Shown here one piece after another: positions 49,653 through 61,303 of a stretch of DNA of 64,000 nt (positions are counted from its first letter, which is position 1; the number at the start of each line of letters is the position of its first letter). The stretch covers positions 496,001 through 560,000 of the forward strand of contig PQWQ01000017.1 in NCBI GenBank assembly GCA_002943765.1. The letters run 5' to 3'. A model generated the notes under the pieces. That model saw only the letters and a list, made by a program, of their open reading frames with translations. It was not told where the DNA came from and did no database searches. Origin of the DNA: Psoroptes ovis. Taxonomy: Eukaryota; Arthropoda; Arachnida; Sarcoptiformes; Psoroptidae. A program made the translations under genes and the position numbers.

Positions 49653-50417
49653 AAAAAAATTGATTAAATTTTTTTTCAAAAAAAATGGGTCAAAATAGTC
49701 GAATTCATTTCGTTACCTACGGCTGTCAAAATAGTCGTTTGATTTGTATTACGCGCGCGCTCAAAAAATGGAAAATTTTAAAAACAAAAATTTTTAATTT
49801 TTTTAAAATTAAAATTTTAAATTCTTCTTTGATCGGATAGAAACAAACTAATTGTTCCCAATTATCAATGAATTTATCAGTTCAAAAAATTGTTTTCATC
49901 GAAATTTAAAGAATTCTTGGAATTTCGATTTGTTTCGCGTGTGTCAGTGTTGGTGTTTGGTGTTGGTGTCGGTGTGTTTACCGAAAAACAGAAAAAGTGA
50001 ATCACCTTGGTGATCCGTTATTTTGTTTTCGTCGTTTTTTAGACCGTACTGCAACCGAAATTCGCTTCCTATTTCATACAGCACTGAAGAAATATGATAA
50101 ATGTTCGCCACTAAAGTCGGTCGTCGTCTAATTACTTGTAAATTTTTGATGTCAAAAACAGAACAAAACACCATAGAAATAATCATCAACCTCGTTTCAT
50201 ATTAATTCTGCTTGTTTTGTTAAATTGAACTTTTAGTTTCGTGTGTTTCATTTTATCTTGATATGAAGTTTTAAATGCTTTATTGTCATATATAGATCAG
50301 ACATTTGAAAACAGAATATTCTTGACTCATTTCGTCTGAAAAATTCATGCTAAAACTGACCAAATTGTCATCTTTTATTAAATTCAGAAGTGATAAACGA
50401 AAACTTATTAGCTTAAA
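49653..50417 (+). promoter_or_regulatory. Intergenic promoter region upstream of the coiled-coil gene
   Basis: This spacer between two tandem plus-strand genes holds a 13-bp direct repeat GTCAAAATAGTCG at 49689-49701 and 49725-49737, an unusual CGCGCGCGC run at 49752-49760 in otherwise AT-rich DNA, and a TG-rich stretch at about 49938-49980. The AAAATAGTCG core also occurs, inverted, in the divergent promoter at 62791-62800. A promoter role is inferred from position and repetition. Confidence 0.4.
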
Positions 50418-53400
50418 ATGGGCGAAACTAATGCTAATATCAACAACATCAATAACATTCAGAATAGTCACAATAATTCAAATGTTGATCTTTATGAATT
50501 TTCCAATTCATTATTGGACAATCCACAATCGGCCGCAACAGTAGCAACAACGGCTTCAACAGCAACAAATTCAAATACATTAACGCTGTCACCATTATCA
50601 TTGTTAACAATTGATGATACTAATAATATTGATAATAATAATAACAATAACAGCAATAATTCATGTGATCAATCAATAATGATTATAAATCCACCATCAT
50701 TGTATAAGAATTCCACATCATCAAGAATCGATAATGATGATAATAATAATCAATTATCGTTGATCAATTCGAAAACATCGACAATGATTACGATTCCAGT
50801 GGCAACAACAACATCAACGACTACGGTAGCCATTTCAACAACATCAACGACACCAACAGCATTGGCAACAATGAACCTAATAAATTATCATCAAAATTTA
50901 TTGAATGAAAATTTAAACAATGTAAATAATATGAATATGGAAACATCATTAACAGCGGCAACATCGATAACATCACGTCGTACCAAAGAACGTATCGATG
51001 AATTTGAACAACAATTGGAATGTTTCATCAAAACCAAGCGTTTATTATTGGAACAATTCACCAATGAACAGCTATTGTTACAACAAAAATATGAAAAAGA
51101 AATCCTTGGTCTCCGGCAAAAACATTTAATTTGTGAAAATAATTTCAAGCTACAAATACAAAATAGTAATGAAAAAATCAAGCAGCTAGAAACGAAATTA
51201 GCGAATGAACAACGAGAATTAAATGAACAAATAAATAAATATGAAAATCAATTACAAAAGTTGCGATCAGATACTAAATTGATGAAAGATACAATGGAAA
51301 CATTGTTGAATGAAAAACAATTAGAAAATGATGAATTGAAAAAATTACAATTACAGTTGGAATCGAAACAAAAATTATTACAAAATGAATTCAAAAATCA
51401 ACGACAAAAACTTGAAGACAAGCTACGTGAATATGAATTGAATCAAGATAAAGATTTTGAAGAAATAAAAAAATTGCGTGATGATTTAAGGTAAGAGGTT
51501 ATCGATTATTTTCTTTTTATTTGATCATTTGAGTTTCAATTATTTTTTATCAAAAATAACAATAATTATTATTCAAATAGCCATTCAATGAAAGAAATAT
51601 CATTGATACAACATGAATTGAATGAAAAAAATAATCAATTAATTGAAAAAAATAATAATTTTATAAAAATTGAAAATGAATATCAAGAATTGCATAAAAA
51701 TTATCTAATCGAACTGGATAATCGAAATGAATTGAATGAAAAATTAAAAATTTTAAAAGAAACACTGAAAATACAAGAAAATGATAATCAACAGTTGAAA
51801 TTACAGTTGGATACAAATGAAAAAAATTTCAAAAATGAAATTGATAAATTAAATGAACTATTAAAACAAAAACAAATAAGCTATGATGAAATGATTGAAA
51901 AATTGTCAAATGATAATAAAAATTTACAAGAAACATATAAAAATGAATTACAAACATTGAATATTACCTTAAATGAGCTTAAAATTTTGAATGAAACACT
52001 GCAAAAACAGTTGAAAGAACAGAAAAATGATATGGAAACGATGGAGAAAAATTATGAAAAACAATTGGAAAAATTATCGAATGAAAAACAATTGAATGTC
52101 ATGAATTTGAATGAAAATATTGAAAATTTAAAACAATCATTAATAAAGAATAATGAAAAATTAAACTTGATCAGTAATCAATATGAGCAGAAACAAAATG
52201 ATTTATTAAAATTGCAGCTAAGCTATAATCAAATTGAAAATGATTTAAAAATTAAAAATTCTGAAATAATTAATTTGAATGAAAAATATAATTTGATTGA
52301 AATGGATCGTATACAATTGTTGAATGAATTGGATAATATTAAACGTCTTTTACAAATGGAAACAATGGAAAAGAAAGAAAAATTGAAACAAATAAATGAG
52401 CTCAATGAATTACTGTCGACAAATCAAATAGAAATTGAAAAGTAAATTGAATATATTCGATCGAAGACATTTAGAATACATTAATGATCTAATATGTTTC
52501 TCTCACCCCTAAACACTAGGCTCAAAAATGTGAATGAACAACTGAAACATTCAATAGATGATGGTGATAATCTACGAATTACATTGGTAAAAGATTGTAA
52601 TGAATTACGTGAAACATTGGCTGATGTTGAAAAATCACGTTTAGATATTAAAAGTAAACTCAATAGTTGTCAATTTAATTGTGCATCTTTGAATAATCAA
52701 TTGAAGAAAAAAGATTTGGAATTGGAAGAGAATAAACGTAAATTGGCCACATATGATGAAGAGAAAAAATTTTGGCAACAAGATTTAGATTCAACTGAGT
52801 ATGTTTGTTTTGAATTGGATTTGAAAGTTTATTGATATTCCATTGATTTTTTCCGATTTCAGACAATCATTAACACAAATGAAAAGCGCATATGAAAATT
52901 TATATCAACAAAATGTTATGTTGCAGAATAAATTATCACAATTGGAAAGTTTGCAGAAGAAAAATCAACAAATCGCTGATGATCATCATCAACAACAACA
53001 TTCGAACAAACCATCAACAGCAACCGAAAAAGAACTGATACGACGATTAACGAATGAATGTGAACAATCAAGAGATCGTATAGCAAAATTAGAAACGGAT
53101 CGTAAACATTATGAACGTTTATATATTCAAATCGAAAGAGAATATAATTTATTGAAAAATTCATTTAATCAACAACAACACCATCATCATCATCATCATC
53201 AACAGCAGCAACAACCACCAACAATAAAATCAACAACATCGATGCAAAGTAATCATCAAATGATTAATACGATTGTGGGTTCTTCTTCACATCCACCGCC
53301 GCAACCACCATCACCGACACCATTATCACCATCAACAATTAGTGCACGTAAAGGTTCAACAAATGAATCGATATTATCGTTGACACAATTGCTGAAAAAT

Positions 53401-54152
53401 GATTTCACAACACCGGATCCAATATGGGATGATACAACAAATAAAAGTTTAGAAATTCTTCGACAAAAAAATAATGAATTGAAACAAAAAGTATTGGGAA
53501 GACATCAACAACATCAACATCAACATTCACAGCATTATCATCAGAAATTATTGACAACAACAACCGCATCATCATCAGCAGCAAATAATAGCAATAAATT
53601 AATAACAAATTATTGTGATTGTTTATATCATCATAAACAACAATCATCGGCGACAACAAATACTCATAATAATATCAGTGGCAATAATCATTTAAATCAA
53701 AATAATAATGGTTTAATAATTGATGATGATGATGACGATGATGATGATAGTCAATTGGTTAATGTTTTAACGAATAATAAAAAAACAGCTGAAAATGATG
53801 AAAATATTCATCATGTTGTTGGTGGTGGTGGTGGTGATAATATCAATGTTAATGATGTTCATCATCATCATCATGATGATGATATTGATGCTGATGGTAA
53901 TAATAATAATGTGTTTATTGTTGAAAAATTAAAACAAGCCGAAATGAATGCACAAAAAGTGCTTGTCGAATGTGAACCTGAGGTTTGTTTTGTTTGTTTC
54001 GTTTATTTTTTTGAATTATTTTGATTATTTACTCATGATTTACTTGTTTACTACAACAACAGATAAAAAAATTATCATCAAAATCATCGACCCGTATTAA
54101 ATCGGCTATGAATATGAATCCTTCGAATAAAATTTCGACGATGAAAAAGTAA
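50418..54152 (+). CDS. Long coiled-coil protein, five exons
   Basis: Exons 50418-51490, 51581-52441, 52520-52798, 52863-53982 and 54063-54152 join in frame to 1140 residues; all introns are 64-90 bp with GT/AG ends. The first 190 residues or so are Asn/Thr/Ser-rich. From RRTKERIDEFEQQLECFIKT (about residue 190) to about residue 760 the protein is nearly continuous heptad-repeat coiled coil, rich in Lys, Glu, Leu, Asn and Gln, with a central tract in exon 3 (NEQLKHSIDDGDNLRITLVK) and in exon 4 (SLTQMKSAYENLYQQNVMLQ). The C-terminal third is low complexity (His, Gln, Asp and Asn runs), ending in a basic tail (IKKLSSKSSTRIKSAMNM). The form suggests a structural, centrosomal or Golgi/trafficking protein, but I cannot assign a family. 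The start at 50418 is the first in-frame ATG before the low-complexity region. Confidence 0.82.
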
Positions 54153-54395
54153 AAGTATTAAAGTAATATTCTACTCAATCTTAATGATTATAGATCTCAT
54201 CTCAATTCAAATTAAATTCAATTTTTTATTATTTAATAATTATTTACATATATTAGTTATTAGCATAAAAAAAATATTATTACAATTAATCATAGAATTG
54301 TTTGAGCATTTGTCTCAAATTAAAACAAAATATATTCTGGTCAAAATGATAAAAATAAATTAAATTAATTATTGATGAGTTGATTGATTATTTAC

Positions 54396-54401
54396 AATAA
54401 A
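54396..54401 (+). terminator. Candidate polyadenylation signal of the coiled-coil gene
   Basis: AATAAA about 245 bp beyond the stop; another AATAAA stands at 54354-54359. They lie in the 318-bp gap between this gene and the convergent secreted-protein gene. Confidence 0.4.
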
Positions 54402-54470
54402 AATTTTTTACAAAAAGGTGTTCGTATCAACAGGTGTTCGACACCATTTTATCATTGATTATCGTTTCGA

Positions 54471-55648
54471 TTAATACAAAATTCTTATCAATGGAATTTT
54501 AATCAATTTGGTTACCAATTTTTGTATGGCAAACAATGATATTTGATCTACCGGTGGTGTAGTTGATGTTGATTGTTTCGTATCGTTATCGATCATTGTT
54601 TCATTCATAGTTTCCAATGATTTAATTTCTTTCTTCTTATTACCACCACCCATAAATGTTTTACATGAACGTTTAGCAAAATATTTTACCAGTATAATTA
54701 ATTCAATTCGTAACATAAGCGATAATAATGAAAGATTGGATGAATTTTCATTTTTATCAAATATTAACCATAGCAAATGTAATGCAATCGTTTTGATTAT
54801 TGTTTTAATTTGTATTGATAGGAAAAAATATGTGAAAATTTTTAAATATTTTTCAATCACAATTACATTATCATTTAAATCATTATCGGATGATTTTAAT
54901 TTTTTCAATGATTTTAAAAATGGTTTTATCCATTGTTTTATCAATACGATGAACATTGTTTTCATTGCTGTACGTATTGCAGAATATGGCGAATGTTTAA
55001 TTAAATATTTTGTTATCGCAATCGTCGATGATTTTGATATTAGATCAATCAGATTCTTTACAAATTTTTGCCATTTCATATCATTAATATTATTCAAAAA
55101 TGTATTCAAATAATTGCAGAGAATATAATATTTAATAAATATTTTTATCAATACTAATAATATTACTTTGGTGATTGCTTGTAACAGCTCATCATTTGCT
55201 TTTGACCATTTTTTAATGGATAATTTTAATGAATTTATTAGCCGCCAACGGCGATATTTATTTGAAACGATGATTGTCGACGCCGATTCTTGATCATCAT
55301 AATGGTTCATTGTTTCAGCTAAACAATGTTCTTGTAAATTGATTGAATAATCTTGATTCAATCTTCGTTGATGATATCTCATCATGAACCAATCTAGTGA
55401 ATCAATGAATGATTGAAATGTAAATAAGATTCAAATTCAATTAAATTGATTTATGGTTTACCTTTATTTTGATTCAAATTTAAATAATTATCAATCGAAC
55501 AACTGTCGAATGATGATAATGATGATGGTGATGATAATGATGATAATAAATAATCATTTTTATTACTAATCGGTTGAATATTATGTAAAAGAATTATAAT
55601 TATAATTAGGGTTAAAATTTTTGAATAATTTCGAATAAATTTTTTCAT
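54471..55648 (-). CDS. Predicted secreted or membrane-anchored protein of unknown family
   Basis: Two minus-strand exons, 55648-55462 and 55393-54471, join in frame (GTAAAC donor, ACTAG acceptor, 68-bp intron) into 369 residues. The N-terminus MKKFIRNYSKILTLIIIIIL and LHNIQPIS is a strong signal peptide or anchor. A short Ser-rich stretch follows (LSSLSSPSSLSS). The bulk of the protein is a series of Lys/Ile/Leu-rich amphipathic helices (for example VILLVLIKIFIKYYILCNYL and MKTMFIVLIKQWIKPFLKSL) with few cysteines, and a Thr/Ser-rich patch (KQSTSTTPPVDQ) near the end. I recognise no domain. The helices are regularly spaced at about 35-45 residues and could be a repeat family or membrane-associated. 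It ends 318 bp from the convergent coiled-coil gene. Confidence 0.75.
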
Positions 55649-57143
55649 ATTTTCTTATTGTTGTTGTTTCCCGAAATTGATCGAAATCACTTGTACCACA
55701 CCAAATATATTTGTAAATGATTGTCATCGATGAATACTTTTATTTCTAATTGAATTGATAATTGTTGGTAATTGATGTTTGTGAAAATCTTAAGAAAAGA
55801 AAAAAAAGAAACTAATTCCAAATCCAAGGTTGATTCAAGATTTCATTCATTAACTTTTTTTTTTAAATACCAATAATGAAAAAACTATGATTAACGATTA
55901 TGAGTAAATTTGATATTGATTTGATTTGATTGAATTCGATTGAATTTAATTCAAATTTAGATTTCAATTTTAAAATCCTTGATTCACAATTATTTGAATA
56001 AAAATAAAATAAAATAGAATAATTGAAAATTAAGCAAAAAATTTTTACCAATCGATTCGATATTTATATGTTTGGGTTGGTGTTTTTTTTTCTTGGTTAA
56101 AAAATTGATAATTTTAATAATCAATATTTAGGACTTGAATACATATGAATTCAAAATGAATAAGTAAAATAAACAATTTAAACAAAATCATGTCGATGAT
56201 GAAATGAAATTTATGGATAAAAATGTGTAATTATTCATTTATAACACATTAATCTTTGGATGATTTGAATTTATTTGGACTTGAGACATTATCAATCGAT
56301 CAATCAATCATCGATCGATTGATTTCCGATTGATAAATCATTCGCTGAAAATGTGGAATCACTTTATTTCTTCTTGTTCATATGATTTGATCTTTTTTTC
56401 GTCGATTTCAAGTCTACGTTTGGTTCAAAATTCAATTTGAATTTGAATTTGATTTAATTGATTGAATCATTTGAATATCGGGAAAGTACCTGTCTTATGA
56501 CAACGATTTTCGTGATGAAAAATTTTTAAAAAATTCAAATATGAAATTTTCAAAAATGAAATTTGTTCTTAGAGTTGAAACATTTTTTTTTCTCTCTGTA
56601 ATCAGACACCATTTAAATACTTTAAAAAATATTTTCCACTTTGAAAATTCAATTCAAATCACTTTGATTCACTTCGATTTACTTCGATCGATATGTCGAA
56701 TGAATTTTGATTTTTTCTTTCCTCTGTACATCAATCAATTATTTATCAGCAGAAAATCATAAATCGAAAAAAAGTTTATCAAATACCAAAACATCATTAT
56801 CATCCACATCAACAACATCAGCCGCATATCGACTATTGACAATTGTATGCTTTCAAACACTGAAAATGTTTCAAAAATTAATTTATTTTCGATAATTATC
56901 AAATAAAAAAAAAGAAAAGAATTAATTAATGATTAATGTAATTGAATGTTGACATTTGACATATGAAAAGATTAATTTAAATTTGACAATTTCTCAAAGA
57001 ATTTTCCATCTTTTAGAGATGAAATTATCAATTTTTATCAGTTTTTAAAGCGAATTAATAATAATTTAATTCAATTCAATTGATCATAAGTTGATGAAAT
57101 ATAATATCATTTGAAATCTTTCGTTTTTTTAATAATTCCCATT
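55649..57143. other. Intergenic region between the secreted-protein gene and DDX19
   Basis: AT-rich DNA, with a palindrome-rich CGAT/GATC patch near 56290-56335. One exon-like segment on the plus strand (56750-56844) has a T-rich acceptor TTTATCAG, codons reading ENHKSKKSLSNTKTSLSSTS and a donor-like ATT|GTATGC. No partner exon is evident, so it is not called as a gene. Confidence 0.5.
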
Positions 57144-58744
57144 TCACATATCATTGCCAATTTTTTCAATTTCATCAACATCGGTTGCATCCAATTTTTT
57201 AATTGGTTTCTTGAAATGTTCTTCGAGCCGTTTTATCATTTGCATTGTACGATCACCATCAACGAAATTTATTGCCAAACCTTCTTTACCAAAACGACCA
57301 GTACGTCCAATACGATGAAGATATGTTTCAAAATCGATATCGTGTGTTGCAGGATTTGTTGGTAAATCATAATTAATAACAATTGTTACTTGTTCAACAT
57401 CGATACCACGTGCCATTACATTTGTTGCAACAATAACACGTTCTTGTCCATCACGAAATCTACGTAATGCTTCATTACGTTGTTCAACAGTTAAATCACC
57501 GGATATAAGACCGACTGAATGTCCATCTTTTCTTAGTTTTTGTACTAATTTTGATGCTGATAATCTTGTTTCACAGAATATGAATGCTTGACCAATAGCG
57601 ATTGTACCAAATATATTTGTTAATGCATCATATTTTTCTTCTTCATTTTTCACAACAATATAATATTGATTTATATTGTCTAAACTTTGTTCTTCAACAC
57701 GTAATTTTAATATTACAACTGGATCTGGTATAATTTTTCGAGCAAAATCCATAATATCATCACTATAAGTAGCTGAAAATAACATCATTTGACATGATTT
57801 TGGCAAACATTGTTTCAATTTAATCGATTGTGCACGTAAACCTTGCATATCGATCATAACATCAGCTTCATCCAACACAAACACTGATATTTTTCGGAGA
57901 TCATAACAATTATATTTCAATGACCAATCAATCATTTTTCCAGGTGTACCGATTAATATATGTTCAGTTAATTTGGCATTACGTGTTATTGCTTCACCTC
58001 GTACTACATAACGTATTTTAATTTCAGGTATATATTTGGCCATTTGTTTTGCAACATCACCAGTTTGTAATGCAAGCTCATATGTTGGTGATAATATAAT
58101 CACTTGTGGATATTTTTGTTCAACTCTTACACGAAACAGACTGGCCAAGATGAATGCTGCCGTTTTGCCGGTACCAGATTGTGATTGTGCAATCAAATTT
58201 GTACGACTAAATTCAAACAAATAATTTCATTTAAAAAAATGATAAATTTAAATGCAAAAATAATCAATACCGATCATCCAATAACAATGGTAAAGCTGTC
58301 TCCTGTATACGTGACGGCTTACTGAAACCCATATCATAAATACCGCGCAATAATTGCTCCGGAATGTTCAATTCTTCGAATGATTTTGCCGAATACAATG
58401 GATTATTTGGATCTTTTTGAAATATATCAACTTGATTTGTAGTATGAATCAATTTTGAACGTAATGCTTTACGCATTAATGAAAATTCAGCTGCTGAAAC
58501 TATATTTTGAAAATAACAAGGGTTATTACATAAAAATTTTCATAAGCATAATTCTAATCTCTTACTTTCTTCTCCATTACGATTTTCATTATTATTATCA
58601 CCATCATCATTTTCAATATTTAAATTGTCCATCTTTTTAAAATGAGAGAAAATTTAGGTAAAAATCAATTCATTCGATTCAATAAAACACAATCATCAAT
58701 ACCTTTCGTGAAACATCATTATCACCGCTATTGTTGGATGCCAT
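57144..58744 (-). CDS. DDX19: DEAD-box ATP-dependent RNA helicase DDX19/DBP5
   Basis: DDX19/Dbp5 is the RNA helicase at the cytoplasmic face of the nuclear pore that remodels exporting mRNPs, activated by Gle1. Four minus-strand exons, 58744-58703, 58632-58566, 58499-58271 and 58206-57144, give 466 residues in frame (human DDX19B is about 479). Motifs are the Q-motif region KSFEELNIPEQLLRGIYDMG with FSKPSRIQ (from residue 75), Walker A AQSQSGTGKT (119-128), PTYELALQTG, TPGKMIDW, DEAD (225-228), SAT (257-259), ARGIDVEQV and HRIGRTGRFG (410-419). The protein ends DATDVDEIEKIGNDM, matching the DDX19 C-terminus rather than eIF4A. The short N-terminus (MASNNSGDNDVSRK) is split over two tiny exons and is Asn/Asp-rich. 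The start at 58744 is the furthest-upstream ATG that keeps frame through both small exons. Confidence 0.95.
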
Positions 58745-59322
58745 ATTAGAGATTTTTCTGCTGCTCAAAGAAAGTGATCAAAGAAATTCAATTTGACAAA
58801 AAATTTTTGCGACGACAACTTCGTGGTAACTTTGGCTAATTCACTTAATTCGGAATTCAAATTTAATTCAAAATTTTCTCAAATTCAATCTCGACAAGTG
58901 ACTAATAATCGAATAGAGCGTGCAATTACAAAGCAACACATTACATCAAAAAAAAAAAAAAAAAAAAAAGAAATCGAGTGGCGATAAAACTCAACCATTT
59001 CTACCATCGTGACCACCATGGGTTAAAATGGAATTTATTTTTTTATTTGTTTTGCTTTTTGTTTATTTTTGTTTAATTTGAAATTTGATGATTATCAAAG
59101 ATAATCAAAAATTTTGATAAATTGATCATTCAAAATAATTGAAAACAATTAAAATTTGCTTCCATATTGATCATAGCTTCTGAATGTTGATCTCTATTGA
59201 TTGAATTTGATAAAAACTCTGAAATTTATTGTAAAAAAATAATGTGAACGAATAAGAGAGAGAAAAGAAATCAATTTTCGTTTTAATTATCCGAACAGAT
59301 CCATAACAGAAGTGTCAGAATT
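58745..59322. promoter_or_regulatory. Divergent promoter between DDX19 and the SLC46-like gene
   Basis: A 578-bp spacer between oppositely oriented start codons, probably driving both genes. It contains a 22-nt poly-A run (58948-58969), a TTTTATTTGTTTTGC-type T-rich region and no recognisable TATA box at a convincing position. Regulatory role is inferred from gene orientation. Confidence 0.45.
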
Positions 59323-61108
59323 ATGGATGAAGAAAGAAATGATCATCGCAATTGTGATGATGATAATAATGATTGCGATGAAAATAAATCATGGCATCAA
59401 TATGTCAATATATGGGAATTACGTGTTGAACCATTTGTTTTATTATATATGATTGGTTATTCATTATCAGCAATGGCTGTTACACAATTAGTACAAGATA
59501 AATTATGTCGTGTCGATTATGAGCAATCATCAATATTTTGTATTTCAATTAATTCAGCCGATTTTGATCATAATGGTGAAACAATTAAATCTGATATAAT
59601 CAAAGATTCTACATATATTACATTATATCGTACATTATTATCAACATTACCATGTATTGTTTGGGCACTGTTTTTAGGACCATGGAGTGATAATTATTTT
59701 AACGGCCGTAAATATATTATGATTGTTGGTGCTATTGCTGCAGCGTTGGAATCAATTATTTTAATTATAAATGCATCATTATTTAGTCTTAGTAAGTCAT
59801 TGTTTTTAAATTGTGAATTAAAACTGATATGATTCTTATTATTATTCAATTACAGGTGGTTATTATGTTTTGCTATCATTCATACCATCCGCATTCACTG
59901 GTGGTATTGTTGCAACGCTAATGGCTATCTATTCATATTGTTCAGCAACAAGTGATAAATATACACGTTCGACTAGATTTGCAATAGTAGAAATTTGTTT
60001 TTGGATTGCACAACCAATCGGTGGATTTATTGGTGGACAAATATTAGGCGACGGTGATTCGAATACTAAATATCAATTATATAATTATATACCGGTATTT
60101 GTTGTTAGTCTTTGCGCTCATTTAGCTGCCATTTGTTGGGCTATATTGGTGATAGATGAATCTCAGCAACAACCGTCAACAGCTATACAATCACAACCAC
60201 AACATATTGAGCAATCATTAAATGTAACTGAAATAATAGAGACAGCATATACAGCTGATACAAATTGTATTAACAGTGATGTAGATGAATTATTATCACC
60301 AATCAACGATGATGAAAATTCTACAATTGAAGATTCATCTTTATATGTTTTAAATACATCGATAATATCATCATTGAATGGAATATCATTGAAATCTAAG
60401 CAAATTTGGATAGAATTTTTGAATATATTCCATTTTGTTCATGTTAGAAAATTAATGTTTACATTAATTCGTAAAAGAAAAAATTTCGGCCGTGAACAAA
60501 TATGGATATTATTTTTTTCAACTTCTTTCCTGCTATTAGTATATTTAAATTCAACATTTGTCCTTTGGTCATATGTTGAAAAGCTATTTAGTTGGCCACC
60601 AAGATATTATTCATCAATAACATCAGTATCATCAATATTCACATTGATATTGATGGGTTTAATATTACCAATATTTGTACATATTTTAAAATTTAGTGAT
60701 TTACGTCTATCATTGGTCGGTGTTTTATCATTAATGTTTCAATGTATATTACGTGGATCATGGCAACATGAAATTGGCCTATATTTATCATTCATTGTTG
60801 GAACATTATCACCATTATCTGTGATTGGTATACGTTCGCGATTATCGAAAATAATCCATGATGATGAAAGAGGAAAATTATTCGCTTTACTAGCCATTGT
60901 TGAAGCAATTACACCTGGTATTGCATCATTATTTTATTCATTAATATTCACTGCAACAATTGATGTTTATCCTGGACTCGTGTTTCAATTGGCTGCATTC
61001 ATTTTACTGATACCATTATTATCGATTATATTTATTGATACATATTGTGTTTATGATTATGATCGACCATTGACAACAATATCAAGAAGACTATCAAGAA
61101 ATCATTGA
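59323..61108 (+). CDS. SLC46-type proton-coupled solute (folate-like) transporter
   Basis: A major facilitator superfamily transporter resembling the SLC46 group (SLC46A1 is the proton-coupled folate transporter). Exons 59323-59791 and 59856-61108 join in frame (GTAAGT donor, TTACAG acceptor) to 573 residues. Features: acidic N-terminal tail, WELRVEPFVLLYMIGYSLSA for TM1, an extracellular loop with cysteines, the MFS loop-2/3 signature LGPWSDNYFNGRKY, and FIPSAFTGGIVATLMAIYSY with CSATS at the start of exon 2, typical of SLC46. About 12 hydrophobic segments are visible, with a long Ser/Asn/Asp-rich central loop (about residues 270-345) between TM6 and TM7. Substrate cannot be read from sequence; folate is only one possibility in the family. 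AATAAA lies at 61207, about 100 bp past the stop. Confidence 0.85.
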
Positions 61109-61206
61109 TTTTCATATCAAAATTTTTTATTATATTTTTATTTTCAAATAAGTAAATAATGTTATTTAACTTGATAATCAAAATAAAATGTATTTTTCAC
61201 CCTTTA

Positions 61207-61212
61207 AATAAA
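61207..61212 (+). terminator. Candidate polyadenylation signal of the SLC46-like gene
   Basis: AATAAA 99 bp after the stop codon and just before the convergent neighbour's stop (61304). The two 3' ends must be close or overlap. Confidence 0.55.
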
Positions 61213-61303
61213 GATTATATTTTATACACGTGTTAAATTATTATTAAACGTGTTTGACAAGAAAAGAAATTTCGACTGTAACATTTGTCAATCAATCGCC
61301 TTT

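Noticed and set aside
54736..55113. Plus-strand open frame of 125 codons
   Set aside because: It is the complement of the secreted-protein exon, whose two-exon minus-strand model with a signal peptide is better supported.
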